The notes under the pieces: model-generated | Database searches by the model: none | Seen by the model: the letters and a program-made list of their open reading frames with translations, nothing else | What the model was told of the DNA's origin: nothing | Source: Linum tenue | Lineage: Eukaryota > Streptophyta > Magnoliopsida > Malpighiales > Linaceae | DNA length: 64,000 nt | NCBI GenBank assembly: GCA_946122785.1 | Contig: CAMGYJ010000006.1 | Coordinates: forward strand, 64,605,676-64,669,675 | Direction: 5' to 3' | In this document: positions 19,867-31,379 of the stretch, in pieces | How positions within the stretch are numbered: position 1 is the stretch's first letter | Layout: each line of letters starts with the position of its first letter | Made by a program: the position numbers and the translations under genes

Positions 19867-20307
19867 TGTGTGATTCTGGTAAGGAAAGAAAAGAGGGAAT
19901 GTGTTAGGGTGGCAACTATTCTCATAGCCACCATGGCTACGTAATTATCTGCCTTACATTATTATTTTTTCCCTCTTTTTTTAATTTCACAGTTAAGATT
20001 ACTTCAGTGTAATTTTGGAAACAAAAAAATGTCCACACCTGATTATTCTATATATTCTACCCAAACCCTACTTTTACACTCCCCTCCTCCAACCAAACCT
20101 GACTTCATCGACGACGGTTGCCGACTTCCGGCTACCTGCCCACCATCCCTGTCCCCTCAGTTACCCTCTCTCTGCGCTCCCTCGCTCTCACTCTCTCTCC
20201 CCTTCGCCCACCTCCTCCCCTCCCCCTCGTTCTCTCTGCCTCCACCCACATCTGCCCTACTACCCTACCCTCTCTCTCCCCCCTCTGCCCACCTCCTCCC
20301 CTGCATG

Positions 20308-20800
20308 TAGGGATGATAATGGGTCGGGTTTTTCCAAACCCAAACCCATGGATTTAACCATAAAAAAACCGGGTAAAATCCACTAGGTTTGAAAAACTCA
20401 AACCCAACTCGCTCGGTATCCGCGGATTCATGGATACCCATAGGTTTTTGTGGTAAACAATTTACAATAACTTCCTATCAAAATAAAATTCAAACATCAA
20501 TTTCCCCATACAAATTATCCATACATAAAACGCAAGTCTAGAAAATTCAAACAAATCACAATTACACTAAATAAAAGCACACGAAATAAGTGTAGTGAGA
20601 GTTAGATTGGGGGAAATTAGAATTAGGGTAGGGTTTGGGGAGAGTAGGGAGACGAAATAAGTGTGGACGGGTATCCCTAAACCCAAACCCAACCCAACCC
20701 GGTAATTATACGGGTTTAAACCTGAATCTGGCCTGAAACCCGTCAACGCTGGTTGGATCGGATAGGGTACCCGTGGGTTCGGGTTTTGTTGCCATCCCTA
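20308..20800. mobile_element. hAT-type MITE 3 (493 bp)
   Basis: Inverted ends TAGGGATGATAATGGGT and GTTGCCATCCCTA. The 8-bp flanks are CCTGCATG (20300-20307) and CCCGCATG (20801-20808), 7 of 8 identical. Subterminal arrays of CAAACCCATGG/GGGTTTGG-type units occur in both orientations. It is the same family as MITE 4 at 21718. No coding capacity. Confidence 0.88.
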
Positions 20801-20808
20801 CCCGCATG

Positions 20809-21717
20809 TCCTCCTCCCCCTCCCCCCCCCCCCCCCCCCCTCCCCCCAAGACGGCTGGAAAATGGATATGGATAAAAAAATCTAGATCTGAGTTTTATTT
20901 TTTATTTTGGTACTGGTTCATTGTTTTGTTTTATGAAATGGTATAGTTTTGCTTTTTATAATGGTATTGATTTATATCTGCAATGGTATTGTTTTGATTT
21001 CACAGTATTATTGGTATCTTGTTTTGATATTTGTTTGACTCTTATAATGGTATAGATTGTTTATATTGGTAGTTTTAGTGTAATGATATTGATTTATTTC
21101 TGCAATGATATTGATGTTTTTCAAAGTGCTAGTTGTTGTCTAATGGATTGCCATTGATTTTTTGTTTTATTTTTGCAGTATATTAATTTGAATAAATGGA
21201 GGCAAAAAAATGTTTGATAAAAAGAAGAAAGAGAGATCTGGCTAAGGACTGCGGAAGTGAGAGAAAGAGAGAAAAATTGTAATTAGTATGTTTTTGTAAC
21301 TTTCTCATATATAATTTATTAAAAAGTAAATTAATAAATATTTTTTCCACGCCCAATTTGTCCTTAGTAATAGTAATCACCATAACCGTTCCCGTGAAAG
21401 AGGAGAAAGTATGAACTTGACTGAATGTTAGGAAAGAAGAAGGAAACTAGAGGATAAAGTATGAACTTGGTTGAAGGTGAGGAAAGAAGAAGGTAAAATG
21501 AGGAGAAAGTATAAGTAGCGGTGTAGAGCTTGGTGAGTGATCTGATCAAGAGTCCCACCACCACTTTGCTAAAACAACAAACTCCATTTCGGTACGTGAT
21601 GATGGTCCCCCCCCCCCCACCTCCTCATCCCTTATTTCCTTATTTGTTTATCTTCATCTCAACAAGCCTAAGTAGCAGGAGTGTAGGGAGCCAAGCCGTA
21701 GGCAACATCATCTTTTC
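20809..21717. other. Intergenic, low-complexity tracts
   Basis: Contains long C-runs near 20822-20848 and 21607-21618, and repeated AATGGTATTG-like units around 20930-21170. Three similar stretches around GAGGAGAAAGTATGAACTTG occur at about 21400-21520 (a short tandem repeat of about 60 bp). No gene seen. Confidence 0.45.
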
Positions 21718-22373
21718 TAGGGATGGCAACGAAACTCAAACCCATGGGTACCCTACCCGACCTAACCCGGTCAACGCGAGTAAAACCCGTGTTAACGGAT
21801 TTTGGGCCGAGTTTGGGTTTAAACCAGCTACACTATTCACGGGTTGGGTTGGATTTCGATTTGGGTATACCCGCCCCATGGGTACCCGCCTGCACCCATA
21901 TAATTAATTTTTTCGGTATATTTAATATTCTAAACAATATATCTTCCTTAAACAACTAATATTTTTGTATGTTTGTGGAGACATGTCTAATTCGTTCTTT
22001 ATAATTGTGTAAAATGAAGTTGATATTATGGAGTAGAGAGTGAAGAAGCTTAGTTGACAAGGAGTAAGGAGCTTTTAATTAATCATTTTGTTTATAGAGT
22101 TTATCTTTAATTTTGAACCATTTGTATTGATAGTTTGCGGTTTACTTGTATGCTCTAGATTTGTGTTTTTTGTATAGATAATTTGTATGAGAAAATTTAT
22201 GTTAGAATTTTATTTTGAAATAAATTTGTTATTGTAATTTTTTTACACAAAAATCCAATAGTACCCATGAACCCATGGATACCCAGCGGGTTTTATCCCG
22301 GATTTTTTTTCTGATAAACCCATGGGTTTGGGTTTGGCAAAACCCGCCCCAACCCGATCCATTGCCATCCCTA
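21718..22373. mobile_element. hAT-type MITE 4 (656 bp)
   Basis: Inverted ends TAGGGATGGCAAC and ATTGCCATCCCTA. The flanks ATCTTTTC (21710-21717) and ATATTTTC (22374-22381) match at 7 of 8 positions. Subterminal CCCATGGGTACC and AACCCGCCCCAACCCG blocks are shared with MITE 3. Frames crossing it are repeat-derived, not genes. Confidence 0.88.
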
Positions 22374-22625
22374 ATATTTTCTGATTTTTTCTAATTAATT
22401 TTACTTTTTACCAATACAAGTTTTGATTGTTGAGGAATTCCCGCCACACTTTTTACCTTATTTTCTGTATAGTGATATGGAAAAGACCATGTCCCTTTTC
22501 CCCTCATGAAAAAGACCTGACTGGGGGCTCTTCTATTCCTATTCTCCTGTCGCTTCCTACTGATCCCCAGTCTTGGTCTTATCTGGTCGGGTCCCTCCTC
22601 GTTGAAGAAGCTTTGCCCTCAAAGC

Positions 22626-25413
22626 TTGTGTGTTCCTGCAAAAGAGATCATCACCTAAACTTCCCACATGAATTCTTCTCAGCGCAGTCAGCATGTGTCT
22701 TCGAGCCATAAGATGGGTTCCACTTCCGTCCTCTGATTGCTAGCCACTTTCATACCTTTCTCCCTTACCCAATTCAGCTCAATTTGTCATTGATCTTCTC
22801 GAACTTCAGCAACGAGTATGAAACGTAATATCTCATTTTTCTTGGTCAGCTAGAGCTTTAAGGAAGATCACTCTACGATTGACTCCAAGAAACTTACTTG
22901 TTGGAGGGGCTTTTGCAGTGATGTGCTGATCAACATCATCATCATCATAATCGATTATCGTCCCCATTGACTTCTCTTCACCCTCCTCCTATAAAAAGTA
23001 TTATCCATCCTGCAGAACTAGAGTTTTCTTATTGGGGCACTAATTTGCTTTGTGACCACGTTCAAGACATCTAAAGCATTGGATGCTTACAGCCGATCCT
23101 TCCAATCTAGCTTGAATGATTGGAACAGTGTTTCTATCCATTGGGTTGACTCCTTTTGGCCTGAAATGATTCATAGTGGTCTCGCCCATGTTCTCTGCAA
23201 CCGGTTTAGTCAAAGGCAAATACCTTCTTCCAGAGCTGACCTTGACTCAACTCTAACTACATCATACCCAATCGACAGCCAATCATAATTGACGACCGAG
23301 TGTAGCATAAGGTAAGCAAGCAATAAAATTTATCGAACCACGGGAATTTAGGCTTACCTTACTTCGGGTTAGGTTTCGTTATCTAGTCAACCTAGAATAG
23401 TGATTAAGAAACTAATCTAACTACACTAACCTAACCATTACCCTAGCTAATTACAAGTTGTGGAGCTCTCTTAGGTTTGAATCCCCCTATTTTCATCATT
23501 TGGATCGATGTTGAGCACTATCCTAGCTCGATCGACTCACTACCCTACCATTATGAGATTGATACACTCGGGATTGCCCCGGAGCGGCGAATTGATGGAT
23601 GGGTAGGTGCTATATTCAACCTAGGGTTTTATATATTGTTAGGAGGTAGATTGAATCAATTCTCTCGGGGATTACCTAGACAACATATGATAGGAGTGTC
23701 CCGAAGACGCCAATAATGGGCTCTAAGGGGATTTTCTCCCTCCTAGGTCAAAATCTCAATTGACATGTAGAACTCATGCAATTCATGAAGACCATCCATC
23801 AATTAGATAATAAACACAATCAAACATAAGATTTTTCACATACATCAACTTCAAACCAAAATCTAAATCTATTGTTCATCACCTAAGAGAAAGAGGTCTA
23901 GTTCATAGAGAGAGAAGGGATATCACAAAAATAGCTCAGGATCTTCATCTTCTAGGCTTGATTCCTTGTCTCCAAGAACAACCCAAGCCTCCAAGATCTC
24001 TCAAAAACTCTCTCTAGAACTCCTCTTTGGTGTTTTGGGTCGAAACCCTAAGAGAACCAACTTCTCCTCAAAACCCAACTTCATTTTCTCTCTCCCCGAT
24101 GTTGTCTTTTTATACAACCTAACAGTCAAAGTTATGGCCCAGATGTCATGGTCATGACTTTTGTAGCCTGGCCGTGATCTCGGACAAAAATATAGTCATT
24201 TTGGTCCAATGTCACAGCCTCTTCACAATTGTCACGGTCTAGTGACTATGAAAACTTTTAGGCCGGTGAGATGTGTAAACTCTTCTGATTCTTGCAAATG
24301 TCACGCCCTGAGCTCATTTGTCATGGCCCAGAGACCGTGACAATTACCCCCAACTCGTGACTTTGGCATTTTCTTCACTCTTTAGAACTTTTCGACCTCC
24401 AATCGTCCCGAAACTCGTCCATGACCTTCCCACACATACTAGGACCTGAAATGTAACAAAAAAAAATCACACCCTAGCATAAAATAGGTCTAGGGATGAT
24501 GATTTACCAAGTCAAACTATCAAGAAATGAGGGGTAAAATAAGTGTACTAAGCCCCGAATAAGACCTTCAGCTGCTTTTCCACCTTAATGGCTAGGTGAA
24601 CATCACTTCCTCCAGCTCCACAAACTATGAAGCTCAACTTCGTGTCTAATTTCCCGATTGAGGTGATGTCGAAATCGAGAAATTGTAGCTTCTTTATCTT
24701 CTCTCACGCATGTACTCATCAAGAGCAGTTCAAGATCCCGTGAATACTCCTCAACAGATCGTGCTCCTTATCGAATCCCCTGCAACGAATCAAAGAGTTC
24801 TCTTTGATAGTACCCTGACATGAATCTCTCACTCATGAGCCCTCTCAATTCAACCTAGGTTGTCACATTCGGCTGCAGATTCCTTCTTCTCATAGGATGT
24901 ACTTGCTCCCACCATATAGCAGTATAATCAGTGAATTCATATGTGCCTGGTGATACCTTTTGTTGCTCGTTGTACTTGTCACTTGAAAGAACAAGATGAT
25001 CTTCCTCTCACAATCCATGTATGTAGAAGCATTGATAGACCCTTGAAACAAAGGAATTGAAAGCTTGATCCCTCGTAAGTCAGCAACGGTACCTTCATGG
25101 CCTACTTTTGGTGGTCTTCCACCGTAATCACAAAGTTCGTGTCGATTAGGCTATGTTGTGATCAACCACCGCTCCAAGTTGTGAAATCTTTCATCTAGGG
25201 CTTGATCTGTTTCAGTTGGAACGCCTGCTATTGATTTCCCTCCAAAATCAGGTGGAGTCCTACTGTAACTTTCGGTGGGTTTGAGTTGATTGCCGGCAGC
25301 GAGAGAGCATCCAACCACTTGTTGTTATGGTTGAACTGAACTTTGAAGGTTGCGTTCCATTGTGCCATGATGGTCTGCAACAATTCTGAAACATTAATCT
25401 GCTGCTCTGCCAT
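22626..25413 (-). pseudogene. Degraded gag of remnant B, interrupted
   Basis: The frame starting MAEQQINVSELLQTIMAQWN (ATG at 25413), shortly after the primer site, is open for 61 codons. Later minus-strand pieces include LAIKVEKQLK near 24590, typical of the end of the gypsy capsid region. Near 23046-23090 is a CCHC knuckle, CFRCLERGHKAN followed by a stop and CPNKK. Stops, shifts and the 23290-24545 insertion make it non-functional. Confidence 0.6.
23290..24545. mobile_element. Unclassified insertion within the gag of remnant B
   Basis: The gag words on both sides (CCHC knuckle at about 23050; VEKQLK at about 24590) show that this block of roughly 1.25 kb is foreign to gag. It has no RT or transposase. 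It contains several variants of TGTCACGGTCT/GGCCGTGA (24150-24350). The boundaries are estimated; I could not prove a target duplication. It may be a solo LTR or another non-autonomous element. Confidence 0.4.
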
Positions 25414-25548
25414 TGTTTGTTCTTCGAATGAGATTTCTTTCTATGACAAAGAATCCTCATATGCTATGCGGTTTGCTATGGGGTGTTTAGATCTCGTACG
25501 AGAAACAACATGCCCTCTTGAATTCTTTGTCCCCACTGTATTGAACCA

Positions 25549-25561
25549 CACTCTGATACCA
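25549..25561 (-). promoter_or_regulatory. Primer-binding site of remnant B (tRNA-Met type)
   Basis: On the minus strand the sequence reads TGGTATCAGAGTG, matching initiator tRNA-Met (TGGTATCAGAGC) in all but the last two bases. It lies two bases from the LTR end at 25564 and sets the element's direction. Confidence 0.75.
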
Positions 25562-25563
25562 CC

Positions 25564-27275
25564 TGATACGACTCATACGAGCACAGAACCGGTGCCCATA
25601 GTTATCAAAGTCGCACAACCAATAATAGGGATTAGGGTTAAGGATAAAACGGAATTGAAGTACAATCTCAATACAACCTTATATACTATCAATATTATAG
25701 AACAAACTACAAGTGAAAATGGTTTGGGAGAAAAACTATTATCTAAAAGCAAAACAAAATAAACTAATTAAAGTTGTCATGAGAAATTCAATGGAGAAAG
25801 CTCTGGGAGAAACACTGGGACTCACTATCTATCATATCCAAATTAATTCATATATTCTAATCAGTTTCCAATTCTATACAGCCAAGATATCTCTACTGTG
25901 CTAGTTATCCCTGTCGGGAATTACTACGTACTAAACAATTAAATCAAATCCTACTGTTGTAGCTCAATGAATTAACTGTTTAGTCTAAAAATCGATATCC
26001 CTTTCAAAACCGCATAGCAAATCCACTGTCGCTTTGATAAGTTACTATGTCACATGAAATATGTTCAGTTAATAGGGTTTCACTGTCGCTAATAAACTAA
26101 TTAACTACAAGTCAATGTATTGATGGCCAGTTAACACAAAGCATTAGGCAATTCCATGAAATAGAGATAGGAAGAAAAGAGATATGAATCAATTCATCAA
26201 GTCTAAAAATAGCTACATACTATAATGTTTCTCCCAGAAATTGGGGTTTAGTTCATGACAAAAATAAAACACACATCCATGTTTATAATCATCATCGTAT
26301 TTATTAAAGCTAAAGCTAAAGCAAAAATACTGAGATTATCATACGTAATCTCGGCACCATTTCCTTCTCGCTCCAATTGCCGATCGCCGCTCTCTGCTCG
26401 TCCCCTGCTCGCTAGTCGCCGCTAAGCTTCTCTCTTAGCGCTGCTGCCTGCTATTCTCCGCTCCCTGAAAGAAGTTTTGGTCCCAAAGAATCCTTTCTAT
26501 CCAATTAATTCCCCCAAAAGAACTACTTCCATCCACATTAATTTAAGACATCCACATTAATTTAAGACTTGTGTTCCAACCCATCAGGCCCAAAAGTTTG
26601 CTCCCGGTCTAATTAACTCCTAATGGCTGCTGCTACATTTTGTTAGGCAAAGAAAGCTCGTTCAAGCCGGTTTGGTTTGGAATTGACCATTGGTCGGACC
26701 ACTTGTGGTATTTCACTTGCGCATCAATCATTTCTTGTTTCTCCACCTAAAATATATCAACATACTAACACGTGGTGGTAATGGGTTGATAACCATTACA
26801 TAGTCAATTGGACCTAAAACAAGCATTATATGTCTGAAACATACCATAAAATCATCACATTCAACACAGAAATCAACATGTTTCCGAAAATTATCAAATC
26901 TCACACCTTAAGAAGGCAGTAGAAGCTCGGCCACACTCAAAGGGAATATTCTATTGATACAAAACACAATTCGCAAGCTAAAAGCTAAAAGCTCAATGAA
27001 CCAAGAATAAACTCAATAATCTCCAAAGTCTGTCAAAAACTCGGGTCTAATCCTTTAAATAGGCCAAAGAAACAAAAATTAATAAAAAATCCGAAAATGA
27101 AAAGAATCATAAACACAAAATATAATTTGAGGTCCGATCCCCTATCTCGCATCTTCATATCCCTGATCGGGGATTAATAGCCACCTTACAGGGGATTCTT
27201 CTGTTCCTATTCCCCGCTCACTTCCTACCGATCCCCCGTTGGGGATCTTGGTATTTTCTGGTCGAGAAAATCACA
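25564..27275 (-). repeat. Right (5') LTR of remnant B, approximate
   Basis: Begins TGATACGAC next to the primer site. Its outer end is set near 27275 by similarity with the inner start of the left LTR fragment (22521-22590). No coding frame. The length (about 1.7 kb) may include secondary insertions. Confidence 0.45.
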
Positions 27276-28331
27276 TCAAATGGCAGCGTAGAAGAATCAT
27301 CGCGAACATTGGTGGGGAGAGGTCGAAGGAAGAAGGAGAATGAAGAAGTAAGATGAATTTAAAGTGAAGACAAAAAGCAAGATGGGGAATGAAGAAGAAA
27401 GAAGAGAGTTGAAGGAAGGGTTAGTTTTGGAAATAGAAAATGTAAAATGTAGGATTTTAAAATATTTAAGGAGGGTCAACTATTTTGAAAACTAGATATG
27501 TTGGTTTTTGAAATCCCTGTTGTCCACAATCCCTAATCTTTAAGGCTTCCCACGCCAAACGTGTTACTTTGTTAAAATTTCATATTTTATGGGATTGTGG
27601 CAAAATCCTGCATAGAAATCCATCATTCGAATTAGGGGTATTGAAAAAGAGTGGTTACCGTGATAACCATTTGAACCATTAGTATTTATATAATTTGGTT
27701 TGATTAAATTTTTAGCTTGTTTGGTTTGGTTTCAGTTTAGACACTCCTGATCAATTAAGCAATTAGCCACATATATCTAATATATTATATCCAATACTTA
27801 ATACTTTGCATGACTATTCAAGACTCAAGTGCTCCTCCTTGTAGGACCCATCAAAATAATAAAACTCCTTATTGTATCTTACTATATTTGTTCCGGTAGA
27901 GTGTAGATAACAAAATATGAGCATCTAATTTAGATAAAAGATCTTACATTATGTTGGACGAAAAATGCAAGTGAAGGATTTTTTAGCCTCCGATAATTTG
28001 CTAAGAGACTAAGACAATTCACACAGTACTCAATTCATTAATTTCACACCATTTACATTTATTTTTATTAGGCGGTCACTTTTAATTACTATAAGATAAT
28101 TATATTAGGTGCATGTATTTTATCAAGGTTTAACTATACGTTAATATTTATATTTTATTCATTATATAAATTGCGAACTGGTAAATTATATGAAGATTTT
28201 TTTTCTTACGTAATTATAATGTTATGTTATATTGGTTAATGCGATTAATCACTTAACTAAACTGATTAAACCTTAATTTAGTTGATTTGAATGTTGTGTT
28301 ATTTTGATTGATTTGATTATAATATTATATT
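27276..28331. other. AT-rich intergenic, nothing recognised
   Basis: No convincing gene. The segment GATTTTTTTTCTTACGTAAT and following bases at 28195-28237 are repeated exactly 210 bp downstream inside MULE-4. Confidence 0.4.
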
Positions 28332-29853
28332 GGTTTAATTCACCCGTGTAACCATAATTTTCACGGTTTTGACAAATATAGCCACTTTTTTTTAATAATA
28401 CACAGATTTTTTTTCTTACGTAATTATAATGTTATGTTATATTGGTTTAATTAACTCGCTGACTGGACTAACTGTCGTGGCTGATGTGGCGTGTTTTCTT
28501 TTGCGTCTTTTCCACGTGGAAAACATTTTTTTTTAATAAAAAAGTCAAACGACAAGTCAACATGCCTTCCACATGGATGACACTTCATATTAAAATACTA
28601 GTTTTTAGCAAAAAAAAAAAAATTTATTCCTTTCTCCCTCATTCCACTGAGAGCTCTTTTCCATGGAATCATCTGGACACTCCACTCCGCCAATCTCTTC
28701 ATCCTCCTCCATCGCCATCATCTCTCCCGACCACGGTTACACTTCCCGGAAAACAATCCCCTCTCCCTGCCTTGTCTGCGCCTCTCCTCCGCCATCTCCA
28801 TCCTCGATCGACGGTTGAGACTCAAAAGTACTGTAGTTCAACTTCCCCTAGTTGGAACAAGGACCTTCAAGCCTACATAATCTTTGCTTATCGCGCCGCG
28901 GCAACTCCTCCTCATCTGTGTGGGTAAGCAGAGGACGAGGGCATAGAAGAGAGATATGGGTAGCAGAGGGCGGCGATGTTGAGCAAGCAATCAAACATAG
29001 AACCACAAACCTTCGAATCAATTGAGGGTGAAATCTATTGAAACAAAACCCTAAATCGGAAAATTTTCTTCTATGAACTTGAAGGCATGGAGGAACAGAG
29101 GCGGAGAGATTCGAGATTTCCTTATCTCCTTCTTCTATCTCTCGAATCTCCTTAGCCATTCCACTGAATAGATCTGGCACCACTTTCCGCTTTCGTCCTC
29201 TCCATCATCGCCTTCACTATCTCTTCTCCCAAATCGTTCTGCTCCTCCCCTCCGTTCTCGCTCGGAGTCGCCATGGTTTCGCCGCCGCCGCCCTGGATTT
29301 ATTCTAGTACTTCGATTCCGTATGCTCCTCCTAGATTTATTATTCCCCTGGAAGCGAAGAAACAGAGAAGAAGCAGCAGCATCGGAAGGAGTAGTGCGAT
29401 AGGGAGGAGGAAAGGCAGCGGTGGTGGTCGGAGATATTATCGGCTTAGCAGCGTTTAGGGAGAAGGGAAAACGGAGAAGATGGAAAGGAAAGGAAGACGA
29501 GGAAGACACGGAGCACTTTCCTTTTCCTTTTCCTTTTCCTTTTATTTTTAATTACAATAATAATAAAATAACATTTCCAGCTGGCATTGAGTCTGACCAA
29601 AATATTTTTTTTCCGATGTGGCGTCCACGTGGCTAATTCCATCCGGTTGGCGATGACGTGTCATCCATTTGGCGGACATATCAGCAAAACGTCCACTTAA
29701 CTGACGGAGACGTTAACACCGTCAAATGTTTTAAGGGAAATGGCTAGGTTAGTCAACAATGTTTGAAAATTGTGGCTACATCTGTGTATTATTCAAAAAG
29801 TGACTATATTTGTGAAAACCGTGAAAGTTATGGCTACGCGGGTGAATTAAACC
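28332..29853. mobile_element. Mutator-like element MULE-4 (1522 bp)
   Basis: Perfect 9-bp target duplication TATTATATT (28323-28331 and 29854-29862). Inverted ends GGTTTAATTCACCCG and CGGGTGAATTAAACC continue as CACGGTTTT.ACAAATATAG.CAC. The TIR wording (TAGCCAC, ATACACA) resembles MULE-1, so the two may be distant relatives. The core (about 28620-29470) is GC-richer, with coding-like frames on both strands and a (TTTTCC)n microsatellite at about 29516-29545. Captured host sequence is possible but unidentified. No transposase frame. Confidence 0.9.
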
Positions 29854-29862
29854 TATTATATT

Positions 29863-31190
29863 CTATAATTATAAAATTTAGACTTAATGGTAATTAACCT
29901 AATAAATCATTTGAATACCCCTATATTCCAAACGACACAAAAATTGAACATAGCCTTATCGGGCCAGGGGCCTGGCCCACTCCGTCAATGGGATATGCTT
30001 ATGTGACTTTCCATTCTATGGGTGGGCTTCAAACCCGTGCGCTCTCTTTTGGAATTATGGTAGCATCCCGCCATCCCCATTTACCCTTTTCAGCATATTC
30101 CTCGGCACAAAATCGGTGACGGGGGATATACTCTACTTTTGTTGCGAGTTTTGTTGATCCAGACCCTCTATTTTTAGAACCAGATCGGAGGTTGAAGTGG
30201 AAAAATTAATGATTTAGAGGTTTAGTGGTTAACCATTACAAATTCGTTGGTGAATCGTTGATAGAATCGTTCAAGATATATAACATATAAAACTTGTATA
30301 TTACAATAATTTAATAATGAAGTTATCATTGACCACAAACAATTTTCAAATTCATATCATCACCAAAATATCTAACAAATCATTCAAAGCATCTCACAAA
30401 AAAAGTTTAATTTCTAATTCAAATTAAAAATTACGGTGTCAGTCGGTAGTGGACAATGTAAAGTTGACAACAAGGTTGGAAAATGTGAAGAGGAAGCAGA
30501 TATAAAATTAATAATAATGGTTTGATGGTTTTAGTTTATTATAAAGTATTTTTAATGTTTTTTTTATTAAAATAATGAACCAGTGGACCAGTTAAACCGT
30601 GGTGGTTCATCTGGTTTTATGTTGAACCGTGAAAAAGCGTTTGGTCCATCAATAACCGTCCAAGCAATGAACCGGACCGCTATAGTAACTGGTTTGGTGG
30701 TTCTACTGGCCCGGCCGTTGATCCGGTTCGGTTCCTATAACAATGTTCAAACCACAGTTCATCCTTCAATGCCTCCCCAGTCTAGTCATCACCATGATCC
30801 ATGAAACCGTACCGTATTGGAGGTTCAACCACAAAATATCAGTATCGAAGGCTAAATCGGTTGGCGATATTTAATGATCTAACTATTGAACTACGGTTAA
30901 ACCACAACTTTATCATAAAATATCATATCACTGACTTTTTCGGTACGATATCAGATACGGTTTCATGGACCATGGTGCCCACACTGTAAAAGGGATGGAA
31001 ATTCACTATGAAATTCTTGGTGAAAAAAATGGTAGGCTACATTCTCCACCACCACCATAGAGTCGAAGGCTCGGCCCAGAAAAAGCATTTACGAAAACTG
31101 TGGGCTTTGGCTTGGGAAATTCTGGTCTTTGGTAGCATCGCCGAGTTGAACTCTTCCTCTGAATTAACTTTATTTTTATGATTTAGCTGT
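29863..31190. other. Intergenic, degenerate repeat debris upstream of the PFP gene
   Basis: No gene seen. Around 30570-30980 there are many ACCGGTT/AACCGT-type words (GATCCGGTTCGGTTCC, CCAGTTAAACCGTGG), suggesting another old hAT-like or simple-motif element. I could not define ends or a target duplication. Confidence 0.4.
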
Positions 31191-31195
31191 CTAGC

Positions 31196-31203
31196 TATAA
31201 AAG
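31196..31203 (+). promoter_or_regulatory. TATA box of the PFP alpha gene
   Basis: TATAAAAG lies 184 bp upstream of the ATG at 31380. It would place transcription start near 31230 and give a 5' leader of about 150 bp. Confidence 0.65.
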
Positions 31204-31379
31204 GCGACGTTCGTTGGATTTTATGAAAAGAAAAAGTTAAGAAACCAACAAGACTTGAAGGCTACTCACCTCCCTGCGCTGCACCAGTTCCCATCCGCCT
31301 GCCCTTCAACTCACTCGCCCACTGCCTTGGCCTTTACCTACCGCCGCTTTTTGCTTGCAATCGACCAGAAGAAGCAGCC

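Larger units (their letters stand above)
22430..27275 (-). mobile_element. Second degraded gag-only Ty3/gypsy remnant (B)
   Basis: Minus-strand relic with an LTR (about 27275 to 25564), a tRNA-Met primer site (25561-25549) and a degraded gag. A segment resembling the end of pol plus a polypurine tract (minus strand TTTGAGGGCAAAGCTTC then GAGGAGGG, near 22590-22625) is followed by the beginning of the other LTR. The LTR start is shared: 22521-22590 and 27186-27266 both read, on the minus strand, CGACCAGA.AA.ACCAAGA and later GGAATAG.AACAGAAGA-like words. As in remnant A, pol is essentially absent. A 1.25-kb insertion splits gag at about 23290-24545. Confidence 0.6.

Noticed and set aside
20015..20386. 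Pro/Ser/Leu-rich frames at 20015-20386
   Set aside because: They read through CT-rich low-complexity DNA and into MITE 3, with no gene features.
30575..30990. A further MITE built on ACCGGTT words
   Set aside because: Motif-rich like the other MITEs, but I could not find matching ends or a target duplication, so it is left as debris.
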